A stretch of 64,000 bases of DNA from Thalassolituus maritimus (GTDB taxonomy: Bacteria > Pseudomonadota > Gammaproteobacteria > Pseudomonadales > Oceanobacteraceae). Both the position numbers and the translations under genes were made by a program. Below are positions 1 to 8,190 of this stretch, in pieces. Below the pieces are notes generated by a model. That model did not search any database, was not told the origin of the DNA, and was given only the letters and a program-made list of their open reading frames with translations. Positions within the stretch are counted from its first letter, which is position 1, and each line of letters opens with the position of its first letter. The stretch spans positions 1 through 64,000 of the forward strand of contig CAJWBH010000010.1 of NCBI GenBank assembly GCA_913019975.1. The letters run 5' to 3'.

Positions 1-84
1 GTTGTGCAATCTCATCATGGCACAAGGGGGACGGGTCCATCTCATTTCCTACAACACAGTCAAGTCAGGACAACACAGCTAGCC

Positions 85-1602
85 TCAGAGTGGCTTCATA
101 TGCGGGAAAAGAATCACATCTTTAATAGTGTGGGAATCGGTAAACAGCATTACCAGACGATCAATACCGATACCCTCACCCGCAGTTGGTGGCATACCGT
201 ACTCCAGCGCACGAACATAATCTGCATCGTAGTGCATTGCTTCGTCGTCACCGGCGTCTTTTTCTTCAACCTGCTTACGGAAACGAGCAGCCTGATCTTC
301 GGCGTCGTTAAGCTCTGAGAAGCCATTTGCCAGCTCACGGCCACCGACGAAGAATTCGAAACGATCAGTCACAAATGGATTGTCGTCGTTTCGGCGTGCC
401 AGCGGCGACACTTCCCATGGATATTCGGTAATAAAGGTCGGCTGATCGAGTTTTTCTTCAGCGGTTTCTTCAAAGATTTCGCAGATGTACTTACCCGGGC
501 CCCACGCAGATTGTTTCTCAGACTGAGGAATACCGACTTTTTTCGCGTACTCTTTCAGCGTGTCGATATTTTCTTCCGGATTATTCAGTACATTGGCATC
601 CATATCCGGGTTGTACTTCAGGATTGCATCGACCATAGTCATACGCTGGAATGGCTGTGCAAAATCGTATTCCGACTCACCGTATTTAATGGTGGTGCTA
701 CCAACGACGTTTTCAGCAACAAAACGCAGCATACCTTCGGTCAGGTCCATCATGTCTCGGTAATCGGCGTAGGCCTGATAGAACTCAATCATGGTGAATT
801 CTGGGTTATGGCGAGTACTCAGACCTTCATTACGGAAGTTACGGTTAATTTCGAACACACGCTCAAAACCACCGACGACCAGGCGCTTCAGATACAGCTC
901 AGGCGCAATACGCAGGAACATGTCGATATCCAGCGCGTTGTGGTGGGTTTCAAATGGCTTCGCCGTTGCACCGCCCGGAATGGTTTGCAGCATTGGCGTT
1001 TCGACTTCCATAAAGCCGCGCTGCGACAGATAGAAGCGAATGCCTTCGATGATTTTTGAACGCATCAGGAAATTATTACGCGTTTCTTCGTTGATGATCA
1101 GATCAACATAACGCTGGCGATATTTCAGTTCCTGATCCGCAAGGCCGTGGAATTTATCCGGCAGTGGGCGCAGTGACTTAGTCAGAATCTGGAAGTTGCT
1201 CAGATCACCCACATCAACGTACAGCTCGCCTTTACCAGACAGGCTCAGTGTGCCGGTTGCCGCAACAATGTCACCGATATCCAGTGACTGCCACGCGGTG
1301 CTTTCTTTCTGCAGCGGCTTCGCCATGTAAACCTGCAGGGACCCCGTGACATCCTGAATACCGATGAACGGACCGCCACGGCGCATAACACGACCAGCTA
1401 CCGCTACACGGTGACCTTCTTCAGCAAGCTGCTCTTTGCTTTTTTCACCGTGTTCAGCTTTCAGATCAGCCGCCAGATGTTCCCGACGGAAGTCGTTCGG
1501 GTGGCCATTAGATTTGCTGTTTTCACGCAGCGTTTCGAGTTTGGCACGACGCTCGGCGATGAGCTTATTTTCGTCCTGAACGGTTTGATTCTGATCTGTC
1601 AT
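85..1602 (-). CDS. lysS: Lysine--tRNA ligase, class II
   Basis: Charges tRNA-Lys with lysine in the cytosol. The 505-residue product has the usual class II LysRS length and order: an N-terminal OB-fold anticodon-binding domain (about residues 60-170), then the class II catalytic core with motif 2 ([14 protein letters not shown], about residue 260) and motif 3 ([11 protein letters not shown], near the C-terminus). The ATG at 1602 is preceded by only a weak purine stretch. It lies downstream of prfB on the same strand, the common gammaproteobacterial prfB-lysS order. Here the two are 174 bp apart with REP hairpins in the gap, so co-transcription is likely but the intergenic RNA is structured. 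Identity is secure; plus-strand open frames over this gene are antisense shadows. Confidence 0.97.
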   Translation of the reverse strand: MTDQNQTVQDENKLIAERRAKLETLRENSKSNGHPNDFRREHLAADLKAEHGEKSKEQLAEEGHRVAVAGRVMRRGGPFIGIQDVTGSLQVYMAKPLQKESTAWQSLDIGDIVAATGTLSLSGKGELYVDVGDLSNFQILTKSLRPLPDKFHGLADQELKYRQRYVDLIINEETRNNFLMRSKIIEGIRFYLSQRGFMEVETPMLQTIPGGATAKPFETHHNALDIDMFLRIAPELYLKRLVVGGFERVFEINRNFRNEGLSTRHNPEFTMIEFYQAYADYRDMMDLTEGMLRFVAENVVGSTTIKYGESEYDFAQPFQRMTMVDAILKYNPDMDANVLNNPEENIDTLKEYAKKVGIPQSEKQSAWGPGKYICEIFEETAEEKLDQPTFITEYPWEVSPLARRNDDNPFVTDRFEFFVGGRELANGFSELNDAEDQAARFRKQVEEKDAGDDEAMHYDADYVRALEYGMPPTAGEGIGIDRLVMLFTDSHTIKDVILFPHMKPL

Positions 1603-1650
1603 TTGGCACCCGGTATTCTAGGGATCAATGTTAAATTCTGTTTGGTGTCG

Positions 1651-1770
1651 TATCGGGGAGATGCTCCCCTCCTACAAATTCTGAAATACATCGCGCAAGC
1701 TTCGCGTTGCGCTCCTACAGGATTCTTTTACCGTAGGAGCGCTTCAGCCAGCTCGCCTGGCTATGCGCGA
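1651..1770. repeat. Cluster of three REP hairpins between prfB and lysS
   Basis: Three short palindromic elements share the head TGTAGGAG. The first (1651-1676) and second (1691-1719) read on the minus strand and have stems built on GGGGAG/CTCCCC and GCGCAA/TTGCGC. The third (1733-1770) reads on the plus strand, with an interrupted GCGC...AGCC stem. The second and third face each other by their heads, as in a REPIN but with different stems. The third ends 6 bp from the prfB stop codon. They fold in the prfB-lysS intergenic RNA and could terminate, stabilise or process it. Confidence 0.8.
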
Positions 1771-1776
1771 AAAAGG

Positions 1777-2872
1777 TCAGAGCCCGGATTTCAGGCTCGC
1801 TTCAATAAACTGGTCCAGATCTCCATCCAGAACAGCCTGCGTATTACGCGTTTCAACGCCGGTGCGCAGATCTTTAATACGCGCGTCATCCAGCACGTAC
1901 GAACGGATCTGGCTGCCCCAGCCGATATCCGCTTTGCTGTCTTCCAGCGCCTGAGATTCAGCACTGCGCTTCTGCAGCTCCAGCTCATAGAGCTTGGCTT
2001 TCATCTGCTTCATTGCCTGATCTTTGTTCTTGTGCTGAGAGCGATCATTCTGACACTGAGTCACGGTATTGGTCGGCAAGTGCGTAATACGTACCGCGGA
2101 CTCTGTCCGGTTTACGTGCTGACCACCCGCACCTGAGGCACGGTATACGTCGATACGGAGATCAGCCGGGTTAATATCGATTTCAATATTGTCATCAACT
2201 TCTGGCGATACGAACACAGACGAAAACGAGGTATGACGGCGGTTACCCGAGTCAAACGGGCTCTTACGTACCAGACGGTGTACACCGGTTTCTGTACGCA
2301 GCCAACCATAAGCGTATTCGCCCTGAACGTGAATCGTCGCGCCTTTGATACCTGCAACTTCACCTTCGGAGACTTCCATCAGCTCGCCTTTGAAGCCATG
2401 CGCTTCGATCCAGCGCAGGTACATACGCAACAGCATGTTGGCCCAGTCCTGAGCTTCTGTACCACCTGAACCTGCCTGAATTTCGACGTAGCAGTTGTTC
2501 TCGTCCATCTCGCCCGAGAACATACGACGGAACTCCAGAACTTCCAGCTCTGACTGAAGGCCATCCAATTCGCTTTTAACTTCGTCGACGGCATCTTCAT
2601 CGTCTTCTTCGACCGCCATATCAAGCAGATCTTTGGCATCGCTGAGGCCGCTATCCAGGGTATCGATGGTCTTAACAACGGCTTCCAGAGAAGACCGTTC
2701 GCGACCCAGCTCCTGCGCGCGGTCCGGGTCATCCCAGACATCGCCCTGAGCCAGTTCGTGTTCTACTTCTTCGAGACGCTCAACCTTGTTGGCGTAGTCA
2801 AAGATACCCCCTAAGCACGTCGGTGCGTGCCTGAAGGTCTTTAATCTGTTCGACGATTGGATTGATTTCCAA
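1777..2872 (-). CDS. prfB: Peptide chain release factor 2 (programmed +1 frameshift)
   Basis: RF2 releases peptides at UGA and UAA. The gene is split into two frames. A 24-codon frame starts at TTG (2872-2870; AGGGG about 9 nt upstream) and ends at an in-frame TGA (2800-2798). The +1 frame from 2799 runs to the TGA at 1777, giving a 364-residue protein of normal RF2 length. The SPF stop-recognition tripeptide is near residue 205 and GGQ near 250, the positions expected for RF2. The slip site matches the conserved RF2 element, so this is an intact autoregulated gene, not a pseudogene. The TTG start is inferred from homology of the leader peptide ([12 protein letters not shown]) to other RF2s. 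lysS follows downstream. Confidence 0.96.
2797..2812 (-). promoter_or_regulatory. RF2 programmed +1 frameshift site
   Basis: On the minus strand the sequence reads AGGGGGTATCTTTGAC. It has the internal Shine-Dalgarno-like AGGGGG, the slippery CUU and the UGA followed by C, in the spacing of the classic prfB frameshift signal. Low RF2 leads to slow termination at UGA and a slip of CUU into the +1 frame, which restores RF2 synthesis. That mechanism is established for the family; here it is inferred from the conserved site. Confidence 0.95.
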
Positions 2873-2978
2873 GGTGGGTACCCCTGTCGCTGTCTAACGT
2901 ATGAAAATGACGCGGCATTTTACAGGAAAGACAGCGGGGTTTCATCCTGTGTGGCATAGAACCACACAGTGATTCCTT

Positions 2979-3674
2979 GTGGGAGCGACTCAGCCGGAGG
3001 CTATCTGCGATATTCCTCTTCGCTATTAGTCAGGCAAGCTGACTGAATAGCTCCCACAAACACTTTGGCTCTGAGTGGGAGCGAATCAGCCGGAGGCTAT
3101 TCGCGATCATCCTCTTCGCTATTAGTCAGGCAAGCTGACTGAATAGCTCCCACAAACACGTTGACTCTGGGTGGGAGCGACTCAGCCGGAGACTATCTGC
3201 GATATTCCTCTTCGCTATTAGTCAGGCAAGCTGACTGAATAGCTCCCACAAACACTTTGACTCTGGGTGGGAGTGAATCAGCCGGAGGCTATTCGCGATA
3301 ACCCTCTTCGCTATTAGTCAGGCAAGCTGACTGAATAGCTCCCACAGGGATGAGTGATACATCAGAGTCAGATGTAGAAGGGGATCTTATCCCCGACCAC
3401 ACATTGTGGGAGCGAATCAGCCGGAGGCTATGCGCGATCATCCTCTTCGCTATTAGTCAGGCAAGCTGACTGAATAGCTCCCACAGGGATAAGTGATACA
3501 TCAGAGTCAGATGTAGAAGGGGATCTTATCCCCGACCACACATTGTGGGAGCGACTCAGCCGGAGGCTATATGCGATATTCCGCTTCGCTATTAGTCAGG
3601 CAAGCTGACTGAATAGCTCCCACAAACACTTTGACTCTGGGTGGGAGCGAATCAGCCGGAGGCTATTCGCGAAG
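2979..3674. repeat. Tandem REPIN array downstream of fliD
   Basis: This 800-bp gene-free stretch holds six REPIN units and one half unit, starting at 2979, 3075, 3171, 3267, 3406, 3545 and 3641. Each unit is a REP with head GTGGGAGCGA and an interrupted AGCC/GGCT stem. It is followed by an inverted second REP (stem CAGCTTGCCTGAC type, ending in CTCCCACA). Spacing is exactly 96 bp for the first four units. It is 139 bp where a third element (GTAGAAGGGGATCTTATCCCC) is added. The final half unit ends 2 bp from the fliD stop codon. No gene is visible here. Confidence 0.93.
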
Positions 3675-3676
3675 AA

Positions 3677-6600
3677 TTAATCCTTGTTATTGCCATTGAG
3701 CGCATCAAACTGCTGTTTCACATAGTCCAACGTTGTGTTCAGCGTCTGAATCAAAGAGTCGTTATACAGGAATTTGGCCTTCAGACGCGCTTCCTGAGCA
3801 TCCATACGGGCCTCAAGATCCGCGCGATCTTCTTCAACCGTGGTAATGTCCTGATCCAGTGCCGACAGCTTGTTAGTAATGGTACCACTGCTGTTATCGA
3901 GGAAGTTCAGAAGAATATCTTTCAACTGATCGCCGAAGCCGGTGATGTAGGTGATATCTCCGCGATCACCGATATCCCCACCAGTGACTTTCAGACGAAT
4001 ACCCGACGCATCATCGATTTCGCCATCGGCGTCTTTTCCGCGTTCACCATCACCAACACCCCTGACAAAACCAAATAAATCGGCTGCGTCGTTTGGCAGG
4101 TCTTTGATCTCCACCGACGAATCGGCACCAGTACGATTAGAAATAATACCGAACTTGTTAAAGGCGAACGACGAGGTGTCATCTATGTATTCAACCTTCA
4201 CAGAAACGCCCTCTGCTTTCAGCGTGGCGTTGTCATTGATCGCCGTTTGCATGGCCGATGCCAGTGCAGATCCGCTGATGTAGGTCGCCGGGAAGTTCAG
4301 TTGAATTTCGGCCTCTACCCCATCCACTTCGATGGTGAAGCTACTGTTGTCAGCATCAAGCACAACCGGCGTATCAAAGCCTGCCGACTCGTTGCCAATA
4401 TAGAAACCAGGCGAAGCCTTAACGTTGCCATCAACGGCGCGCAGGAACTGCCCGTTACCAGAAGCTTCAACACCATTAATTTTGCCAGCGACGTTCTGGC
4501 CTTTCGCAATCTCCTGACTGTAGATACTGACATCCTGCAGGCCAAGGAAAGCGATGGCATCCGCATCCAGTTCAGTGAACCCAACACGAGTACCTTCACC
4601 ACCAATCTGAATATTGAATGAGCCAAGGTCGCTGTCAGGGTCGTAGTTGTAGCTGACAACCGGATCAAGATCATAACCGAACTCACGACCGCTGCTCATA
4701 CCCAAACCGTCGAAACCGTTGGTGCTAGCCTCGGCAGATAATCCCAGTGACGTCGCTGCCGTACCGCCGAGGTTACTCACCTCAATGCTGGCTGCAGAAC
4801 CGAACGTGGCTGACGTTTTTACACCCTCTTTCGAGTTCGTCTCAAAGTACAACTGACCAGAACCATCGACCGCGGCTATTACGTCGCCCGCCTGGTATTC
4901 ACCTGTGGCGATCAAAGCTTCATCCAAGGCACTCTGGGTCGCAACCAGGTTCGACTGGCTATCGTTACTGCCAGACGTACCATCGCCTGTCACGTCGACA
5001 TTAATGGCAGTGCCACCGACGGTCAGTGTAAAGCTGGCGTTCTGGCCTGGTGCCGAGAAATCGAAGCCAGTAGAAATATCACCAAAAGCCGATGTCTGAG
5101 CACCACGGCCGTCACTGACGACTTCAATAAACTCCTCATGCCCGGTCGCTACCGTGCTGAGTTTCAGCCCGGTGCCGTCCAGGGATGCAGTCACTACGCC
5201 TGCACCATAGGCAGCATCAAGCGCTGCTTGCACGTCAGCAACATTGTCACCGGAATCGGTATTAACAAGAATGTCCTGCTCTACGCCCGACACATTCAGG
5301 CGGAACCCAGCGTTTGTTGTGCTGAAGTCGATATTGGCACTGATGTCACGCGAACCGGTCGCTGTCTCGCCGCCGCGTACAACGCCAGCAAAATTAGGAT
5401 CTGTGCTTAAAGTGGCGCCCAACTGGTTCTGTATTTCCGTCGCCAGGTCAGCACCGGTCAGATACGTCCCCGCGGGAATAGAAACAAAGCCATCAGAATC
5501 GATGCCATCCACCTGCACTTTAAAATTAACCGCAGCCTGGAAATCAAGGCCGGGATCTTTACCATTGGTCTGAGCGCCCTGCGTCGCATCAAGCCCGAGC
5601 TGAGTATCAGTAACCGATGCGCCAACAGACGCAATTTCAATTGAGCTTGCCGCACCGACCGATGTCGTTTCGAACTTCAGATAACCATTATTATCGAACG
5701 TGGCCAGCACCTGACCATTGAGAGCAGTCGAATCAATCGCCGTCTGAATAGCCTGCAAGGTATCATTGCGATCACCGAAGGTGCCGTCACCATTCAGGTC
5801 CTGTCCCTGAGCATTCTGATCGACGGTGACAGCGATCGGGCCGGAGCCATCCACATCAAGGCTGAAAGTCGCATTATTTGCCTGAAAGTTAATACCGGTT
5901 TCGGGATTGAGAAAGCGGCTTCCCGCGTCGGTTGTCGCGCCCCGCCCTGCAAACGCCGCCGCATTTAAGGTCGTCAGTTCTCCACCTTCGTAAGTACCGC
6001 TACCCAGCGCACTGAAGCCAAGGGTGTTAGCAGTATTGCCACTCACCGACTTAATATAAACCTGAGAATCAGCCCCATACTTATTCGACGTGATAGAAAA
6101 GTTATTACTGCTGGTATTGAAATCCACCGATACCGAGTGACCAAACTGAACCAGGGTATCGTTACTGTTTATCTGTAACGCCAGCTCGGCCGCCAGATCA
6201 TCGCCCGAGGTGTAATCTCCATGCGTCAGATTTACGGTCGCATCTTTGCCATTCACATTAATCGTAAATGTATCGTTACTGCTGTCGACAGTGACAGGAG
6301 ACGCAAAATCCAGCAGGCCAAGAGATGCTGATGTGTATTTTGCCTGCGTCGCCAACTGCGTAATTTCTACGCCATAAGAGCCTGATTTGGTATTGATCGA
6401 GTCGTTCACATAAGTGATCTGACTGTCGTCCGTCACACCTGACTTAGCCAGGATACCAACAATTGAAGACCGCTCCTCGTTGATGGCCTTGCGGAACACC
6501 GATGGGTCGTACTCAAGCAGGTAGTCATTATTTCGATCTGTATTCACACCCAGCTCAGTTAACGAGCGGTATTCACCATTCAGCCCTGCAATAGGCTCAG

Positions 6601-7633
6601 AAATCAGCGATCGGATCTGGCTTTGCATGGTCCGAATGGTCGAATCACCCAAAAGCAGACCCGCCTGCTGACTGTCTGTATCGTAGGATGACAGGTCGTC
6701 AACAAACTGCTTCAGATTGTTGTAGGCATCAACAAAGCCCTGAATGTTTTCGCTCAGCGTATCGGTATCTGGTGTCACACCAATGCTTACCTGAGTACCG
6801 ACATCGGCACTTTTCAGGTTGATGGTCACGCCTTTAATCACCTCATCAACACTGTTGCTTTCTCGGGTGATCGTAAGGCCGTTCACTCTGAGCTGCGCAT
6901 TTTCGCCGCGGCTTGTCTGTTCAAGATTATCAGGGCCAGCCTGAAGCTCATTAAACGCCATCGACGCCAGGCCATTGGTCAGTAGGTTACCGCCCTCGTC
7001 GCGTGCTTCAATCCGCATGGCGTTGCTGGAACCCGTATCGTCGCTCGTCATCAGCAGACGGTAACCACTGCCATCGTTAATGATTGAGGCTGAGACGCCC
7101 ATATTAGCGTTATTGATCGCATCACGAATACCGCTCAGGGTGCGATTAGATTCGTCAATCGTGATGGTACGGGTCGGCCGATCGGTATTCACGTCCTGGC
7201 CAGTAATGTCGCCAGTGACGGCATCATAATTATTGGTACCAAAGCTGAACGTCAGCTCACCTGTGCCAACGATTTCGTCAAAACTGTTAAACGTACCCGT
7301 TGCCAACGAGTGAGACTTTGCCGTGTTGAGAACCTCGACACTGTAGTTACCTGGATCAGCAGTCGTTGAGGTAGTAACGGTCAGAATATCTTCGTTGCTG
7401 GAAGTAGCGAGTGTCGCACCTGCCGCACTCGGTGATGCGAGGTTGTTAACAGACGACTGCATGGTCGACATCAGAGATTTGATTTCGCCATAGGCAGTGA
7501 TCTTGGCCTCGATCAGTTCCTGACGACGATCAAGACGAAGTTCACTGACTTCCCTCTCAGCGCCAATGATCTGCTCGACGAGGTCGGTAGTCAGTACACC
7601 TGAGCCCAGACCTAACGATTCTATCGATGCCAT
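3677..7633 (-). CDS. fliD: Flagellar filament cap / hook-associated protein 2, giant form
   Basis: FliD caps the flagellar filament tip and promotes flagellin folding outside the cell. The N-terminus (IESLGLGSGVLTTDLVEQII) and the C-terminal coiled coil (LSALDQDITTVEEDRADLEA onward) are typical FliD ends. The protein is 1,318 residues, roughly two to three times the usual 450-680. The extra length lies in the middle (about 600-1000). It includes several related modules of about 100 residues with the pattern F-x-L-x-V-D/G-G, then a Q-x-A-L/I-D segment, then L-x-F-E-T and a LGL end. ATG at 7633 has AGAGGA just upstream. A sigma-28 promoter lies upstream and flaG and fliC precede it on the same strand. 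The enlargement parallels the giant flagellin next door. The flagellar role is secure; the function of the insert is not known. Confidence 0.93.
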   Translation of the reverse strand: MASIESLGLGSGVLTTDLVEQIIGAEREVSELRLDRRQELIEAKITAYGEIKSLMSTMQSSVNNLASPSAAGATLATSSNEDILTVTTSTTADPGNYSVEVLNTAKSHSLATGTFNSFDEIVGTGELTFSFGTNNYDAVTGDITGQDVNTDRPTRTITIDESNRTLSGIRDAINNANMGVSASIINDGSGYRLLMTSDDTGSSNAMRIEARDEGGNLLTNGLASMAFNELQAGPDNLEQTSRGENAQLRVNGLTITRESNSVDEVIKGVTINLKSADVGTQVSIGVTPDTDTLSENIQGFVDAYNNLKQFVDDLSSYDTDSQQAGLLLGDSTIRTMQSQIRSLISEPIAGLNGEYRSLTELGVNTDRNNDYLLEYDPSVFRKAINEERSSIVGILAKSGVTDDSQITYVNDSINTKSGSYGVEITQLATQAKYTSASLGLLDFASPVTVDSSNDTFTINVNGKDATVNLTHGDYTSGDDLAAELALQINSNDTLVQFGHSVSVDFNTSSNNFSITSNKYGADSQVYIKSVSGNTANTLGFSALGSGTYEGGELTTLNAAAFAGRGATTDAGSRFLNPETGINFQANNATFSLDVDGSGPIAVTVDQNAQGQDLNGDGTFGDRNDTLQAIQTAIDSTALNGQVLATFDNNGYLKFETTSVGAASSIEIASVGASVTDTQLGLDATQGAQTNGKDPGLDFQAAVNFKVQVDGIDSDGFVSIPAGTYLTGADLATEIQNQLGATLSTDPNFAGVVRGGETATGSRDISANIDFSTTNAGFRLNVSGVEQDILVNTDSGDNVADVQAALDAAYGAGVVTASLDGTGLKLSTVATGHEEFIEVVSDGRGAQTSAFGDISTGFDFSAPGQNASFTLTVGGTAINVDVTGDGTSGSNDSQSNLVATQSALDEALIATGEYQAGDVIAAVDGSGQLYFETNSKEGVKTSATFGSAASIEVSNLGGTAATSLGLSAEASTNGFDGLGMSSGREFGYDLDPVVSYNYDPDSDLGSFNIQIGGEGTRVGFTELDADAIAFLGLQDVSIYSQEIAKGQNVAGKINGVEASGNGQFLRAVDGNVKASPGFYIGNESAGFDTPVVLDADNSSFTIEVDGVEAEIQLNFPATYISGSALASAMQTAINDNATLKAEGVSVKVEYIDDTSSFAFNKFGIISNRTGADSSVEIKDLPNDAADLFGFVRGVGDGERGKDADGEIDDASGIRLKVTGGDIGDRGDITYITGFGDQLKDILLNFLDNSSGTITNKLSALDQDITTVEEDRADLEARMDAQEARLKAKFLYNDSLIQTLNTTLDYVKQQFDALNGNNKD

Positions 7634-7663
7634 ACAATCCTCTCACTGCTGATTTGCAGCCAT

Positions 7664-7700
7664 AAAAAAACCCACACTTACCTTATCGGCCAGTGCGGGT
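7664..7700 (-). terminator. Rho-independent terminator after flaG
   Basis: On the minus strand ACCCGCACT (7700-7692) pairs with AGTGTGGGT (7678-7670), with one G-U pair. Seven T residues (7670-7664) follow. It begins 28 bp after the flaG stop. The loop carries the -10 element of the putative fliD sigma-28 promoter. Confidence 0.8.
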
Positions 7701-7709
7701 CTCTTTTTA
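7683..7709 (-). promoter_or_regulatory. Putative sigma-28 (FliA) promoter of fliD
   Basis: The minus strand reads TAAAAAGA, 11 nt, then GCCGATAA. The -10 is a perfect match to the FliA consensus GCCGATAA and the spacing is the canonical N11; the -35 is a partial match to TAAAGTTT. It lies about 50 bp before the fliD ATG and overlaps the flaG terminator hairpin. Confidence 0.75.
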
Positions 7710-7727
7710 GAGCGGTTTACTTAACCG

Positions 7728-8111
7728 TTACACTTGCGCACTGAACAATAAAGATGGCTCTTCATCATTCAATTTCTGCGCCAGCTCCAGGGCCAGCTCA
7801 CTGGGGATCTGACGAATCAGTTCCGCAGATGATTTATCATAGACGCTGATAACCGTCTTACCGCTGTTTTCATCCAGTTTGAAGTCCAGAGTCCGCTCTG
7901 TCTGTTGTACGTATTCATTGATACGGGAAACAGCGTCACGCACTTTGTCTGAACTCACTTCTGCCCGGGCTTCGGCACCCTGCGGCAATTCCTTGCCGCT
8001 GGTAGCGCTGATATTAGCGCTGACGTTGACCTTAGCAGACTGACCCTGGGTGACGCTGACAGTGGACGCCGCAGCGGACTTATCCATCATGTTATTTCTC
8101 AGCTCGTTCAT
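7728..8111 (-). CDS. flaG: FlaG family flagellar protein
   Basis: A 127-residue FlaG-family protein. These small proteins are encoded between flagellin and fliD in polar-flagellated bacteria and affect filament length; the biochemical role is not settled. The N-terminal half is low-complexity and polar. The conserved FlaG domain fills the C-terminal half: VSRINEYVQQTERTLDFKLD, then VISVYDKSSAELIRQIPSE and an LALELAQKL helix. ATG at 8111 has AGAGGTG about 6 nt upstream. It lies between fliC and fliD on the same strand. Terminators flank it on both sides (8152-8176 and 7664-7700). No promoter was found in front of it, so expression probably comes from read-through of the fliC terminator. Confidence 0.92.
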   Translation of the reverse strand: MNELRNNMMDKSAAASTVSVTQGQSAKVNVSANISATSGKELPQGAEARAEVSSDKVRDAVSRINEYVQQTERTLDFKLDENSGKTVISVYDKSSAELIRQIPSELALELAQKLNDEEPSLLFSAQV

Positions 8112-8151
8112 AATTCACCTCTATGGTATCTGAATCAGTATCTGAGTCAGT

Positions 8152-8176
8152 AAAAGTGGGCTGGTCAACCAGCCCA
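8152..8176 (-). terminator. Terminator after fliC
   Basis: A perfect 8-bp stem, TGGGCTGG-TTGA-CCAGCCCA on the minus strand, followed by CTTTT. It starts about 15 bp after the fliC stop. The short T-run suggests a leaky terminator, which would let some transcripts continue into flaG. Confidence 0.75.
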
Positions 8177-8190
8177 TCTTACCCTTTACC

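Noticed and set aside
4..318. Plus-strand open frame of 104 codons
   Set aside because: It lies almost wholly antisense to the lysS 3' end and has no family features.
511..1059. 182-codon plus-strand frame
   Set aside because: Antisense shadow of lysS.
1777..2619. RF2 as a truncated or frameshifted pseudogene
   Set aside because: The upstream 24-codon frame, slip site and full GGQ/SPF protein show the normal programmed frameshift.
2925..2965. CTGTGTGG...CCACACAG inverted repeat as a terminator or operator
   Set aside because: No T-run on either strand and no gene in a suitable position; left unassigned.
2979..3674. CRISPR array
   Set aside because: The regularly spaced sequences are hairpin pairs and the intervals between them are also repeated, so there are no unique spacers; no cas genes are present.
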